Assembly: GCA_031761405.1 (NCBI GenBank)
Contig: JASEVX010000012.1
Location: forward strand, 22,216,860-22,280,859
Length of the DNA: 64,000 nucleotides
DNA from: Serripes groenlandicus
Taxonomy: Eukaryota; Mollusca; Bivalvia; Cardiida; Cardiidae
Reading direction: 5' to 3'
This document shows, one piece after another, positions 44,215 through 55,104 of the stretch. The notes beneath the pieces were generated by a model. That model was given only the letters and a program-made list of their open reading frames with translations, was not told the DNA's origin and ran no database searches. The first letter of the stretch is position 1, and the number at the start of each line of letters is the position of its first letter. The position numbers were made by a program, and so were the translations under genes.

Positions 44215-44820
44215 TTAATAATACAACACATCTGCAGTAGACAACTTTGAAGTATCCTAGTTAAAATTAGAAAATTCTCAATAAATCCAAGGTCAATTAT
44301 TGAACAGAGTTGAAATCATTGTGGCAAGTGGAGAAATTGCTCTTTCTGAGCAATTTCGCCTTTTGCCACAATGTTTTACAAAAGTCGTCTGCTGCACTGA
44401 TGCGTCGGAATGTGTCTACAAGTGGGAAAGGGGTATATACTGTGATAGCTCAGCCAATTAAGCCTTTGCACGTGGTCTGGAAGGGAAGAAATGTGTGAGC
44501 TCTTATTAATGGCTGCCATTTCCCGTATGCAACAATTCTGCAGTAGATGACTGAAAACTTCAAGGCATAAAGACAAAAGATGTCTATAAATTAAATAAAA
44601 TGTATTTATTGAATAAAAAAAACATTGTGGCAAAAGAAAAAAATTTGCTCATTATGTAAAAATTGGCCTGCTTGTGGGAAAGCTCTAACTGCTATTTTCT
44701 TTTATTTCCTCCATAAGACAATTCTGCAGCAGACGACTTTGAACATATTATGACTAAAAGTGGAAAACATTGTGGCAAAAGGAGAAATTGCTTGCGTCTA
44801 TATGAGGGAAAGGGTAAAAA
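44215..44820. mobile_element. Three M1-related copies
   Basis: 44215-44432 is minus (hairpin GCTCTTTCTGAGC). 44518-44685 is decayed. 44702-44818 is a minus M1 with a large deletion joining GAGAAATTGCTT to GCGTCTATATGAGGG. Confidence 0.72.
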
Positions 44821-44902
44821 TATAATCAAATTTTTTTGAAATCTTAAATGTTTGGCTAAAGAAATGGATTATCTCAATTTGGAAAACCTACAAAAATAAA
44901 TT

Positions 44903-45946
44903 ACAAGAGAAAGTTGATGCAAGGCATCAATGTCGCCGGAAAAGACTGCATTGATTTATTTATGTATTCTTGACTTTCCTTAGTCTATTCAAACATTAGG
45001 AGCGTTGAAATGAAAACATTTGCTTATAAATTTTATATTCATACCTATACATTAGGGTATCTATAAAAAATTAACGAAATGTGTACACATTTATCTTGGC
45101 TTAAATTTAATTTTGCTGTTGTTACTTATTTAAATAATAGTATTCATTCATATAATTTCAATGTTTGTCAATCTTATTCGAATCACAAGGTAAATATCCT
45201 GGTATTGCTTTAAAGGGAGGTAATTTGAAGAAAACAAAAGTCTTCAAAAGGAGAAATATATCAGCATTACCGTCTACAGTTTAAATTGTTCTATTGTTTG
45301 TGGATTTAAAAATGTTCTTTTTTTCTTATTTCTACATGTACAACGAAATATTGCGGCTTCTCTTTGACGCTTTGCGTCAAACATTCGTCTTGTACTTGTC
45401 TAAAATAAAATAATATCACTCGCTTTTTCATATCGAAATGCGCATGCGCGAAAATCGATGTTAAAGGTCACGAAACTACACAACAGAATAGGGTCTATAT
45501 TTAGCTTAGAAACAGTTCCTACTTTAGATATTCATGGATTAACATTATTAAATGAATTCTACACAAATCAAGACATCTCTTTGAACATGAAAACAACATT
45601 TAGTAAGTTAAAATTGCTATTAAAAGGAGAATCCGAAATTGACCTCAATGATGACACATAAGAGTCTGCATTAGGGGGTGTTGGTTCACGTCTTGAAGGG
45701 ACCACTTTTGTCTTCGTAAATAAGACAAAAAACTTAAATGCGAGTGAAATAAAAAAAACTGCAAACATTAAAAAATCGGAATATTTATTTCATTTTAGAT
45801 GTGTCATTTATTAGTGTTCGTAAACAACCACAATTGTAATATGTTCAAATCATCTAGATTTGTTTCTTTCTAATAATAAGCCGCCCTCCCATGTGATTTC
45901 CGAAAAGCTATTAAAAATAGAAGTCGCGGGCTTCTGCCCGGCGACT
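44903..45946 (-). mobile_element. Helitron-like element, GTCGCCGGGC family, inverted copy
   Basis: Read on the minus strand it starts GTCGCCGGGCAGAAGCCC at 45946 and ends CCGGCGACATTGATGCCTTG, then the CATCAA stem-loop and CTTTCTCTTGT at 44903. The first ~260 bp align with 5922-6190, and it is ~500 bp shorter than the + copy. A 67-codon frame at 45458-45661 has no family resemblance and is probably chance. Confidence 0.6.
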
Positions 45947-45967
45947 AATAATTATACTTATAGGATT

Positions 45968-46374
45968 TATTTCAACTGTTGCAAACATTGAAGCAAAAGG
46001 AGAAGTTGCGCATCGTTGAAAACATTGTGACGAAAGGTGAAATTGCTGATTTAATCCAAAAGTTGTATGCTGCAAATGCATCTACGAGTGGGAAAGGGTT
46101 TAATTTGTATGTCTCAGTGGGTCATAGTATAGATAACCTTTTCCCACATTATCCCTTTCCCTCTTGCAGACGGATTCCGACGCATTTGCAGCAGACGTCT
46201 TTTGAAAACATAGTGACAAAAGAAGAAATTGCACAGAACGTGCAATTTCTCCTTTTGTCACAATGTTTTCCACTTTTTGTCATAGGTTATCCATTTAATT
46301 ATTGAGATTTTCTATGGTTTGACAAAATACGTTCAAAGTCGTCTGCTGCAGAATTGTCTATGTGGGAAAGGGTT
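45968..46374. mobile_element. M1-B half copies and a full M1 variant
   Basis: 45968-46100 is two merged halves. 46149-46374 is a + copy with end CCCTTTCCCTCTTGCAGACG, a mix of M1 and B, and hairpin GCACAGAACGTGC. Confidence 0.75.
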
Positions 46375-46826
46375 ATACAACAAATTTGCAGCAGACGACT
46401 TTCAAATTATCTGTATCTGGAGAAAGATATAAAAAATCTCCTTAAATAAAAGTTTTTAGAATAGAGTTGAAAACATTGTGGCAAAGGGAGAAATTGCTCA
46501 TCATGAGCAATTTCTCGGTTTGTCACGGTGTTTTCAAAATCCGTCTGCTGCAAAGGCGTCAGAAAGCGTCTTAGCCCTACATGTGGGAAAGGCCAGTTAA
46601 CCCTTTCCCTCATATAGACGCTTTCTGATGCCTCTGCAGCAGACGGCTTTTTGAAAACATAGTGACAAAAGAAGAATTTGCACAAAACGTTCAATTTCTC
46701 CTTTTGCCACAATGTTTTCAACTTTTCGTCATAGGTTATCCATTCAATTATGGAGATTTTCTATGTTTTGACAAAATACGTTCAAAGTCGTCTGCTGCAG
46801 AATTGTCGTATGTGAGAAGGGGTTAA
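46375..46826. mobile_element. Two M1 copies sharing one TTAA
   Basis: 46375-46600 is minus-type (left TIR lost). 46597-46826 is a full + M1. They join at AAGGCCAGTTAACCCTTTCC. Confidence 0.85.
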
Positions 46827-46907
46827 AGACATACAGGAAGTCAATTTGTCAATGACATTGATCAGCACAATTTGGTCCAAACAATTCTGATCTATGGATA
46901 TTATACT

Positions 46908-47631
46908 TGACCCTTTCCCACATACAAACCCTTTCTGAGGCCTCTTCGGCAGACACATTTTGAAAAGAATTGTGGCAAAATTGTATCTTGATCTTTTGAA
47001 ATTATAGAACTAAACCCTCCCTTTCCCACGAACAGACTCTTCCTGAGGCCTCTGCAACTTTTGAAAACATTGTGGCAAAAGGAGAAATTGCTCATCATGA
47101 ACAATTTCTCCTTTTGCCACAATGTTTTTAACTCTATTCAATAGTTATCCACTCTTTTATAGAAAATGTCCTTGTTTTTGTCTATATGTAGATGTCTTCA
47201 AGTTTTCTGCTTTAAGATTGTTGTATGAGGGAAAGGATTAACCGTATCCCATGACTTGGGAAATATCTATGCAGAAGTATGGAAAATTATCTCTAAATGA
47301 AAGTAGTTTTATTGAATGATTAAGAGTTGAAAATATTTTGGCAAAAGACCTTTGCTGAAGGTTACATGACTCTACCCTCTATAAAATTGCGCTCTGCATG
47401 AGGGAAATCTGAAGGAAGAAATATTTTAACCCTTTCCTACAAATAGTAGCTTTCTGACACCTCTGCAGCAGACAACTTTTGAAAACATTGTGGCAAAAGG
47501 AGAAATTGCTCATGATAAGGAATTTCACCTTTTGCCACTATGTTATCAACTTGATCTTATGAATAAAGCCTTTTTGATTGAGATTTTTCACATTTTTGCA
47601 AAAACACATTTGTTGTATGTGGAAAAGGGTT
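46908..47631. mobile_element. Four M1-related copies in a row
   Basis: 46908-46990 left part; 47012-47241 + full (CTCATCATGAACAAT hairpin); 47242-47412 decayed; 47426-47631 + (CCCTTTCCTACAAATAGTAG). Confidence 0.7.
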
Positions 47632-47787
47632 AAAGTGCCTTGATAAGTGGAATATATTTGTTATTAAATGTTTTAATTATTGTGGTAAAGAATATATTTA
47701 TCATTCAAACATTTTTTTCTTTTCCCACAATATTTATTTTCAAATGTCCTATAAGTGCGATGGAGTAAAAAACATGTCTGTAAGCTA

Positions 47788-47803
47788 TCGGGGGGGGGGG
47801 GGG
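47788..47803. repeat. Poly-G run
   Basis: A run of about 14 G. A length error is likely in sequencing. Confidence 0.9.
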
Positions 47804-47910
47804 AACGGTTTGATAAAAACCACAAATGACATAATAAATTGTCAAAGTGTGTTGATTGTCAAAGTGCACCAGAGAGGTATATATCTATAAAGAAAATTGA
47901 TTACATTATT

Positions 47911-48140
47911 TTAACCCTTTCCCTCATATAGACGCTTTCTGACGCCTTTGCAGCAGACAGCTTTTTGAAAACATAGTGACAAAAGAAGAAATTGCACAAA
48001 ACGTGCAATTTCTCCTTTTGCCACAATGTTTTCCACTTTTTGTCATAGGTTATCCATTCAATTATGGAGATTTTCTATGTTTTGATAAAATATGTTCAAA
48101 GTCGTCTGCTGCAGAATTGTCGTATGAGGGAAAGGGTTAA
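47911..48140 (+). mobile_element. M1, full length (230 bp)
   Basis: Perfect ends with TTAA; hairpin GCACAAAACGTGC. The 19 bp before it equal those before the copy at 55105. Confidence 0.95.
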
Positions 48141-48177
48141 ACCTTTCAGACATGACTGTAGTCTAGGCATAATCTGT

Positions 48178-48374
48178 TCTATCTACAGCAGATCACATTT
48201 GAAAACATTGTGGCAAAAGAAGAAATTGCTTTTATATAATGAGCAATTTTCCGTTTTACCACAATTTTTTCGATGCTATTCTTTAATCAAACAATCATTT
48301 ATAGAGATAATCTTTTTGCCCAAATGTTTAGAAAGTTGTTTGCTGCAGATTTGTCATACGTAGGAAAGGATTAA
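48178..48374. mobile_element. M1-B related, diverged
   Basis: ATCTACAGCAGATCACATTT to TCATACGTAGGAAAGGATTAA. Confidence 0.65.
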
Positions 48375-48630
48375 ATGACGGTTTTTCGAGACATCAAGGC
48401 ATGCTAGTGCTTGTCAATGTTCTGTTGGTAGGCAAATGCAGTGGATTGCATGGTATAATATAATATTATTTTGAATTATAACATGGACGGTATATTTTGG
48501 TCCCTCAGATTATAGACCAAAATCGAACTCGAGGCAGTACATTAGTGACTTTATTATTATGAAGAAAATTTGGAAAAATTTACACTGCATTGATTGGATG
48601 TTAGCATGTTAGGAAAACAATTCTTAGTGT
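48375..48630. other. No gene seen
   Basis: Intronic sequence without recognisable repeats. Confidence 0.4.
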
Positions 48631-48941
48631 TTAACCCTTTCCAACATTTCGGTGCTTTCTGATGCCTCGGCAGCATACAACTTTCTCATTTTGCCACAAG
48701 GTTTTAACCATTTCCCTCATACGGCAATTCTGCAGCAGACGACTTTGAACGTATTTTGTCAAAAAATAGAAAATCTCCATAATTGAATGGATAACCTATG
48801 ACAAAAAGTGGAAAACATTGTGGCAAAAGGAGAAATTGCACGTTTTGTGCAATTTCTTCTTTTGTCACTATGTTTTCAAAAAGCCGTCTGCTGCAGAGGG
48901 GTCAGAAAGCGTCAGAATTATCGTATGAGGGAAAGGGTTAA
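48631..48941 (-). mobile_element. M1 scrap and a chimeric full M1
   Basis: 48631-48703 is a collapsed copy. 48704-48941 is a full minus copy whose right end carries both end types in series (GTCAGAAAGCGTC then AGAATTATCGTATGAGGG). Confidence 0.82.
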
Positions 48942-49077
48942 CTGGACCTCTGTTTGTACGTGGAAATTGGAAAGCAGTGGCATGTTTCAAATTTGAATAA
49001 ATCTGTTATTTGAAAATATATATAACTATGGTGCAAAAAAATGAATAAAGGGATATAGAAGTGAAGAACATGGAAAT

Positions 49078-49290
49078 GTCATCATCATCATTAATATCAT
49101 CATCCGCATATTTATTATCATCATTGCTGTTTATCATCATCATTATCATTGTCATGATCATCATAACAATCATCATAATTATCACTAGTACCAAATTGTT
49201 ATTATCATCATTAATATCATAATCAATTTGTTATCGTAATCTTTATTATTATCATCATGATCATCATAATCATCGTCACCATTATCGTAA
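49078..49290. repeat. Imperfect (ATC)n microsatellite
   Basis: CATCATCATT-type repeats with AT-rich interruptions. Confidence 0.9.
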
Positions 49291-49598
49291 ATAAGATTGA
49301 ATTCATAACAGCCAGTGGTCACACTAACTATCAAAGACTTTGAAAAAAATAAGCAATATCAACATTGTAAATATCTATTCAATCTCGAAACCAGGACGAG
49401 GACGCAAAGAATTTTTTAGAAGGTCAAATCACTAAATATTTCTTTCACTTTGAAGAAAATAAACACTATGGACTCAGAAAAGAAAAAAAATGAATATTGA
49501 ATTTTCTATTATAATTTGTTTAAATTAAAACCAATCTGTTAAATCGAAAACCAGGACGATAAGAAATAAAGGAAACAAAAGTTACGAACAACAGGACA
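49291..49598 (+). promoter_or_regulatory. Possible promoter/5' UTR region of the alternative first exon
   Basis: About 300 bp free of the repeat families seen elsewhere, between the (ATC)n tract and ATG 49599. The bases ATCGAAAACCAGGACGA and AATCTCGAAACCAGGACGAGG occur twice (about 49383 and 49545). No core promoter motif is clear, so this is inferred from position alone. Confidence 0.3.
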
Positions 49599-49689
49599 AT
49601 GGATCGTCGGTACTACTCCTCGTTCCCCCCTTTTTTCTATTACAATTCGATGTCGCTGGACGAGCCGGAATATGATTGGAGAATCCCAG
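49599..49689 (+). CDS. Alternative first coding exon (internal promoter)
   Basis: An ATG at 49599 opens 30 codons beginning MDRRYYSSFPPFFYY and ending DEPEYDWRIP plus one base, then G/GTATTA as donor. The trailing base has the same phase as exon 3's donor, so both can splice to 57833 to complete a glycine codon. This is what an alternative N-terminus from an internal promoter would look like. Reading it as an internal exon from the AG at 49593-49594 gives the wrong exit phase, so a first exon fits better. No clear TATA box was seen. A microsatellite lies ~300 bp upstream. The aromatic-rich start is unlike the neighbouring low-complexity DNA. Confidence 0.55.
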
Positions 49690-49849
49690 GTATTAAACTG
49701 TTAACATTGTGTGTTCTTTATTTGATATCATGGTTGTCTTACTGTTAACATTGTGTGGTCTTTATTTGATATCATGGTTGTCTTATCGTTAACATTGTGT
49801 GGACTTTGTTTGATATCTTGTGTATTATCATTTTTATTTTGCATGCTGG

Positions 49850-50043
49850 CTTAGCCCTATCCCACATACAACTAATCTGCAACAAACAACTTTTTAAACA
49901 TCTAGTCAAAAATATTGAAACTTTCTATAAATGAAAGAATAATTATTGAATAAAGTTGGAAATATTGTGGCACCATGATGCATGTTGTCAAAAGTCATCT
50001 GCTGCAGGAAGTCAGAAAGTGTCTGCATGTGGGAAAGGGTTAA
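49850..50043 (-). mobile_element. M1-related, diverged
   Basis: AGCCCTATCCCACATACAAC to CTGCATGTGGGAAAGGGTTAA; the hairpin is lost. Confidence 0.7.
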
Positions 50044-50257
50044 CCCTTGTTTAATAATCTTAACCCTTTCAATGCTAAATTGTTAAAATGGACTTGGTCC
50101 AGCTTCTTGCATTTGGAAGTGTCCATGGCCAATTCTAGGAATATCAAGATAAAAATGTTGAGTGGGGCAAATAAACATTATAGAACCTGGTCAGCATGCA
50201 TGGATTACATCTGCTGGCCTTGCTCTATACTTGTGCCACTGTAAGCTACATTGAGGC

Positions 50258-50441
50258 TTAACCATTTCTTACCTGTAGATGCATTTTGACGCAGATGACT
50301 TTTGAAAACATTGTGGCAAAAAAAGAAAGTGCTCATGATGAGCAATTTCTTCTTTTGCCACAAAGTTTTCCACTTTTAGTCATTTTGACAAAATGTGTTC
50401 TAAGTCGTCTGCTGCAGATTTCTTGTATGTGGGAAAGGGTT
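50258..50441 (+). mobile_element. M1-B
   Basis: AACCATTTCTTACCTGTAGA to TGTATGTGGGAAAGGGTTTT; hairpin GCTCATGATGAGC. Confidence 0.75.
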
Positions 50442-50756
50442 TTAAACATAATCTCTTCAATTTCCTTCCTCGGCACTCATGAGTAAGGCTGAAAGCATTA
50501 CGACTGACTCACTTGTTGCAGGAGAAATGGACCAGTAGTACTGGTAACTTACCCCTTTTTGAGTGACATTGTTCTTTTCAAATACAACTACATAATTTCC
50601 TTTTAATTATTTGGTTCCAATTAATTTTGTTCGTTATTTTGTGCTGCGTTTTATTTTGTAAGCTCTAACGATTTTTGTTTGTTTGCATTGGCGTTGGTGT
50701 CAATGTAAGTGTTTTGTTGCAATCTTGGTTCTTAACGAACAGAAAATTTTGATAAG

Positions 50757-51172
50757 ACCTTTTCCATATACATTTTACAACAAATATTATGCAGCAAATG
50801 TTATTAAAAATATCTTGACAAAAATTTGAAAATATCTGCATTGATGAAAGTATGATTATTGAATCATTAGTTGGAAACATTTTGACGAAAGTAGAAATTG
50901 CGCCAGTAAGAGTCTTTATGTGGTAAAGGAGAAATAAGTACATTTTCCATGCAACCAGATGACTTTAACCCTGTACCACATTTAGCCGCTTTATGGCACC
51001 TCTGCAGCAGACAACTTTCGAAAACATTGTGACAAAAGTAGAAATTACTCCTAATGTTTTTAACTCTATTAAATAATTATACTTTTATTTACAGAGATTT
51101 TTCATATTTTGGCAAAGTTGTTTTCAAAGTCATCTGCTGCAGATTTATTGTAGGGTATGTGGGAAAGGGTCA
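50757..51172. mobile_element. Two diverged M1-related copies
   Basis: 50757-50940 is minus-like and decayed. 50965-51172 is + (AACCCTGTACCACATTTAGC) ending GGTATGTGGGAAAGGGT. Confidence 0.62.
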
Positions 51173-51379
51173 AGAATATAATATCAGGTAATAGTTATTT
51201 GTTGGTTTTGTTACCCTCTTTTATTTTTTAATAGATTTGTTTATTTAAATTTTATTTCATGTAAATATGTTGTTTACATATGTTTTGCATGCAATTATTT
51301 TTGTCTTAGTTTGAAATTGTGAGTTTTAATTACACCTATATTAACCTGTCTGCTGGTTGTGAATTGTTTAAATTATGAA

Positions 51380-51562
51380 ATGATTTCAACCCTTTTCCAC
51401 ATGTAGTAAATATGCTGCAGATGACTGAGAATATCTAGGGCAAAAATATGCAAATTCTCTATTACTGAAACTATTATTTTTTATTAGGGTTGAAATAATT
51501 GTTACAAAACGAGAAATTGCTCATTACGAGCAATTACTTCTTTTGTCACAATTTTTTAGCTC
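51380..51562 (-). mobile_element. M1-related left part, cut by a Helitron-like element
   Basis: AACCCTTTTCCACATGTAGT to the hairpin GCTCATTACGAGC and CTTTTGTCACAATTTTTTA, then the element at 51563 begins. Confidence 0.65.
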
Positions 51563-52719
51563 TACTGGCCAAAGGCCAGAAGGGCTTATGTCGTGGCGAT
51601 TTGTCCGTCGTCCGTGCGTGCGTCCGTGCGTCCGTCCGTAAACAATTTCTTGTTAACACGATACAGTCTTCACTTTTGATTGTATCTCAACCAAACTTAT
51701 ACAGTAGTTAGATATCCATGAGAGCTCGGTTCCTTTCGAAAACCAGCCAGATCCGCCCATGCATGACTGGATTATGGCCCTTGAAATGGTCAAAATTGTT
51801 ATAAAAGAGCTTGTTAACATGATACAGTCTTCACTTTTGATTGTATCTGAACCAAACTTATACAGTAGTTAGATATCCATGAGAGCTCGGTTCCTTTTGA
51901 AAACCAGCCAGATCCGCCCATGCATGACTGGATTATGGCCCTTGAAATGGTCAAAATTGCTATAAAAGAGCTTGTTAACACGATACAGTCTTCACTTTTG
52001 ATTGTATCTCAACCAAACTTATACAGTAGTTAGATATCTATGAGAGCTCGGTTCCTTTCGAAAACCAGCCAGATCCGATTATGGCCCTTGAAATGGTCAA
52101 AATTGCTATAAAAGAGCTTGTTAACACGATACAGTCTTCACGTTTGATTGTATCTGAACCAAACTTATATAGTAGTTAGATATCCATGAGAGCTCGGTTC
52201 CTTTTGAAAACCAGCCAGATCTGCCCATGCATGACTGGATTATGGCCCTTGAAATGGTCAAAATTGCTATAAAAGAGCTTGTTAACATGATACAGTCTTC
52301 ACTTTTGATTGTATCTCAACCAAACTTATACAGTAGTAAGATATCCATGAGAGCTCGGTTCCTTTCGTAAACCAGCCAGATCCGCCCATGCAAGACTGGA
52401 TTATGGCCCTTGAAATTGTCCAAATTGCTAAAATTGAGCATGTGAACACAATAGAGGCTCCATTTACTATCTGATCTTCACCAAACTTAGATAGTAGTTA
52501 AATATTGATGAGAGCTTGGTTCCTTTTGAAAACCAGCTAGATCCGCCCATGCAAGACTGGATTATGGCCCATGAAATTGTAAAAATTGCTATAATACAGC
52601 TTGTGAACACAAAAGAGCCTCCATTTACTATCCGATCTTCACCATACATACATGCTCTGGATTGAAAATGACCAAAGAACCATACCAGTAGAGCATAGGC
52701 CCTCATGGGCCTCTTGTTT
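51563..52719 (+). mobile_element. Helitron-like element, TGGCCAAAGGCCA family, seven units
   Basis: The 5' hairpin TGGCCAAAGGCCA is followed by GTCCGTCGTCCGTGCG-type repeats and about seven ~155-bp units (CACGATACAGTCTTCACTTT). The first five are near-identical and the last two diverged. The 3' stem-loop AGGCCCTCATGGGCCT is followed by CTTGTTT. It is inserted in the half MITE at 51380-51562. Confidence 0.78.
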
Positions 52720-52771
52720 AAAAGACTTCTGCTAAAACTGCGTATAAAGGGATTCATGTATATTGTTGTAC

Positions 52772-53221
52772 TTAACCCTAATTTTCCTCATATAGACGCT
52801 TTCTGATGCATCTGCAGCAGACAGCTTTTTGAAAACAGTAGTGACAAAAGAAGAAATTGCTCAAAACTAGCAATTTCTCCTTTTGTCACAATGTATTCCA
52901 CTTTTAGTCATAGGTTATCCATTCAATTATGGAGATTTTCTATTTTTTGACAAAAATATGTTCAAAGTCGTCTGCTGCAGAATTGTCTATGAGGAAAAGG
53001 GTTAACCCTTCCCTTAGTCAGACAGATTTTGACACATGTGCAACAGACAACTTTTGAAAGATATTTTGTCAAAATGAAAAATGTTTCAATTTTTATTTTT
53101 ACAATAACTCCCAACTTTCATTTTTAAAGATTTTCTATTTTTCACCTACCATATATGTTTCAAATGGTAAAAATTCTACTGCAGATCCGTCAAAATGCAT
53201 CTATATCAGGGAAAGGCTTAA
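52772..53221. mobile_element. M1 and M1-related copies sharing one TTAA
   Basis: 52772-53005 is a + M1. 53002-53221 is diverged (CCCTTCCCTTAGTCAGACAG). They join at GAAAAGGGTTAACCCTTCCC. Confidence 0.8.
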
Positions 53222-53256
53222 TCATGCACTGTAAATACATTGTATTTAAGTGACGC

Positions 53257-53492
53257 AACCTTTTCCAACATTAAACATATCTACAGCAGTTGTCTTTAAA
53301 AACTTTTGGACAACAAAACTATGGAAAATCTCTATACATGAAAGTGAAATTACATATACTGACAAGAGTAAAAAGCGTTGTGGCAAAAGGAGAAATTGCT
53401 CATCATGAGCAATTTCTTCTTTTGCCACAATGTTTTCAAAAGTTGTCTGCTACAGATGTGTGAAAAAACGCGTCTGCAGGTGGGAAAGGGTT
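53257..53492 (-). mobile_element. M1-B related copy
   Basis: AACCTTTTCCAACATTAAAC to GCAGGTGGGAAAGGGTTA; long hairpin GGAGAAATTGCTCATCATGA then GCAATTTCTTC. Confidence 0.75.
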
Positions 53493-53654
53493 ACTCCATT
53501 TATGATTGTGCTATTTATCGTGTTGTCAATACATCATACATCGTCTTTGTTTGTATATTATATTCATTAGATATTTGGCAGGCAATGCAAAATGTTCCAT
53601 TGCATAGTGGGGAATGTCAACGTTTTAGATTGATTAGATAGAAGACAGACAACA

Positions 53655-54010
53655 TGATATAGGAAAAGGAGAAAATGTTGAAAAAATAAGCAATTTCTCT
53701 TTATTCCACAATGGTTTTAAAAAATTGCTAGCTGCAGACGTGTTCACAACTACTCATTATAATTATTTTCTAATCAATCTTGAATTTATTTGTTTATTAT
53801 GTTTACCTGTTGTTTACTCTTAACACTTTCTCACATAGAGACACTTTTTGACACTGTCTGAAGCAAATAACTTTTTAAAACATTGTGGCAAAGAAGATAT
53901 TAATTATAATGAAATATTTCTCCTTTTGCCACAATGTTTTCTATTTTTTTTTGCAAAGATGGTTTCAAAAGTGTCTGGTGGAGATTCGGTGTATGTGGGG
54001 CATAATTTAA
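53655..54010. mobile_element. Decayed M1-related copies
   Basis: 53655-53750 is a middle part only. 53818-54008 is a small + copy (ACACTTTCTCACATAGAGAC). Confidence 0.55.
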
Positions 54011-54067
54011 GGTCGAATGTGTCATTTTGCTGTATATTTTAAAACAATAGGAAATTTTGCTGAATTA

Positions 54068-54231
54068 CAATCAAACCTGTGCCAAAGACCATATTTGTAT
54101 ACCAATTACCTATCTATAGCAACAACACCTTTAATTTCCTACATAAATGACCCTGGAATGAAAGACCACCTGTGAACAAAGACCACATTGTTCTCTAACA
54201 AAGTCTTTAAACACAGTTTGGACTGTATATC
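54068..54231 (+). mobile_element. M4 repeat (TCAAACCTGTG...TTTGGACTGTA)
   Basis: It is the reverse complement of 1332-1500 at moderate identity. The ends are mutually inverted (AAACCTGTGCCAAAGACC; GTCTTTAAACACAGTTTGG). Confidence 0.7.
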
Positions 54232-54382
54232 ATTTCAGAGGGTTTTCAAAACATGTCAGCTGTAGAAGGGGCAATGTCATCTTGATCAGGGAAAATTGTT
54301 AATATTTTATCTGGATTGTCAAATGTTAGCTGTTTTTTCCTCAAAGTCATGAAATATTATATATCAGGAAAATGTTTTAACC

Positions 54383-54580
54383 TTTTCTCTCACACGCAGA
54401 TATGTTTGAAATAGCTGAGGGAAAAAACGCAATTCCTCCATTTGACAAAATGTTTTCACCTCTTTTCAAGAATCATACTTTCATTTATAGAGATTTTAAA
54501 AGAAAATGCTGAAATAATATATATTCAAAGTTATCTCAGCTGCAATTTGGTTTTATTTGGGAAAAGGTTAATAAGTTTTC
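54383..54580. mobile_element. M1-related, decayed
   Basis: CCTTTTCTCTCACACGCAGA to TTTTATTTGGGAAAAGGTTAA. Confidence 0.55.
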
Positions 54581-54651
54581 CAGATTGTTAGCTGTTTTTT
54601 CCTCAAAGATTTTTAAATTAGATGACTCATGAATTACATATCAGGAAAATG

Positions 54652-55092
54652 TTGAACCCTCTCTCGCAGGCAGATGTACTTTTAAGCAGCTGCAGCAGAC
54701 ATCTTTTGTTAACCCTTTCCCACATACAAGAAATCTGCAGCAGACGACTTTATAAAATTTTTGTCAAAAAATGGAAAATCTCTATAGTTGAATAGATAAC
54801 CATTGACTAAAAGTGGAAAACAATGTGGCAAAAGGAGAAATTGCTCATCATGAGCAATTTCTTCTTTTGCCACAATGTTTTCAAAAGTCGTCTGCTTCAG
54901 AGGCATCAGAAAGCGTCTGTTTGAGGGAAAGGGTTAACATTCTGAGGAATTGAGAAATTGCTCTTTACAAACAATGTATCCTTTTGACACAATGTTTTCA
55001 ACTGTATTTAATTTCATTTATAGAGATTTTCCATATGTTTGCCTGCATGTTTCCAAAGTTGTCTGCCACAGATTTGCTGTATGTGGAAAATT
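54652..55092. mobile_element. M1 inserted in an older M1-B
   Basis: Outer pieces are 54652-54708 (AACCCTCTCTCGCAGGCAGA...GCTGCAGCAGACATCTTTTG) and 54937-55092. The inner minus M1 is 54709-54936, with TTAA at both edges and hairpin GCTCATCATGAGC. Confidence 0.8.
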
Positions 55093-55104
55093 GATTACAT
55101 TATT

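Noticed and set aside
45458..45661. 67-codon ORF as a gene
   Set aside because: Lies inside a Helitron-like element with no family motif.
49595..49689. Reading 49595-49689 as an internal exon with acceptor AACAG
   Set aside because: Its exit phase would not match exon 57833; starting at ATG 49599 does.
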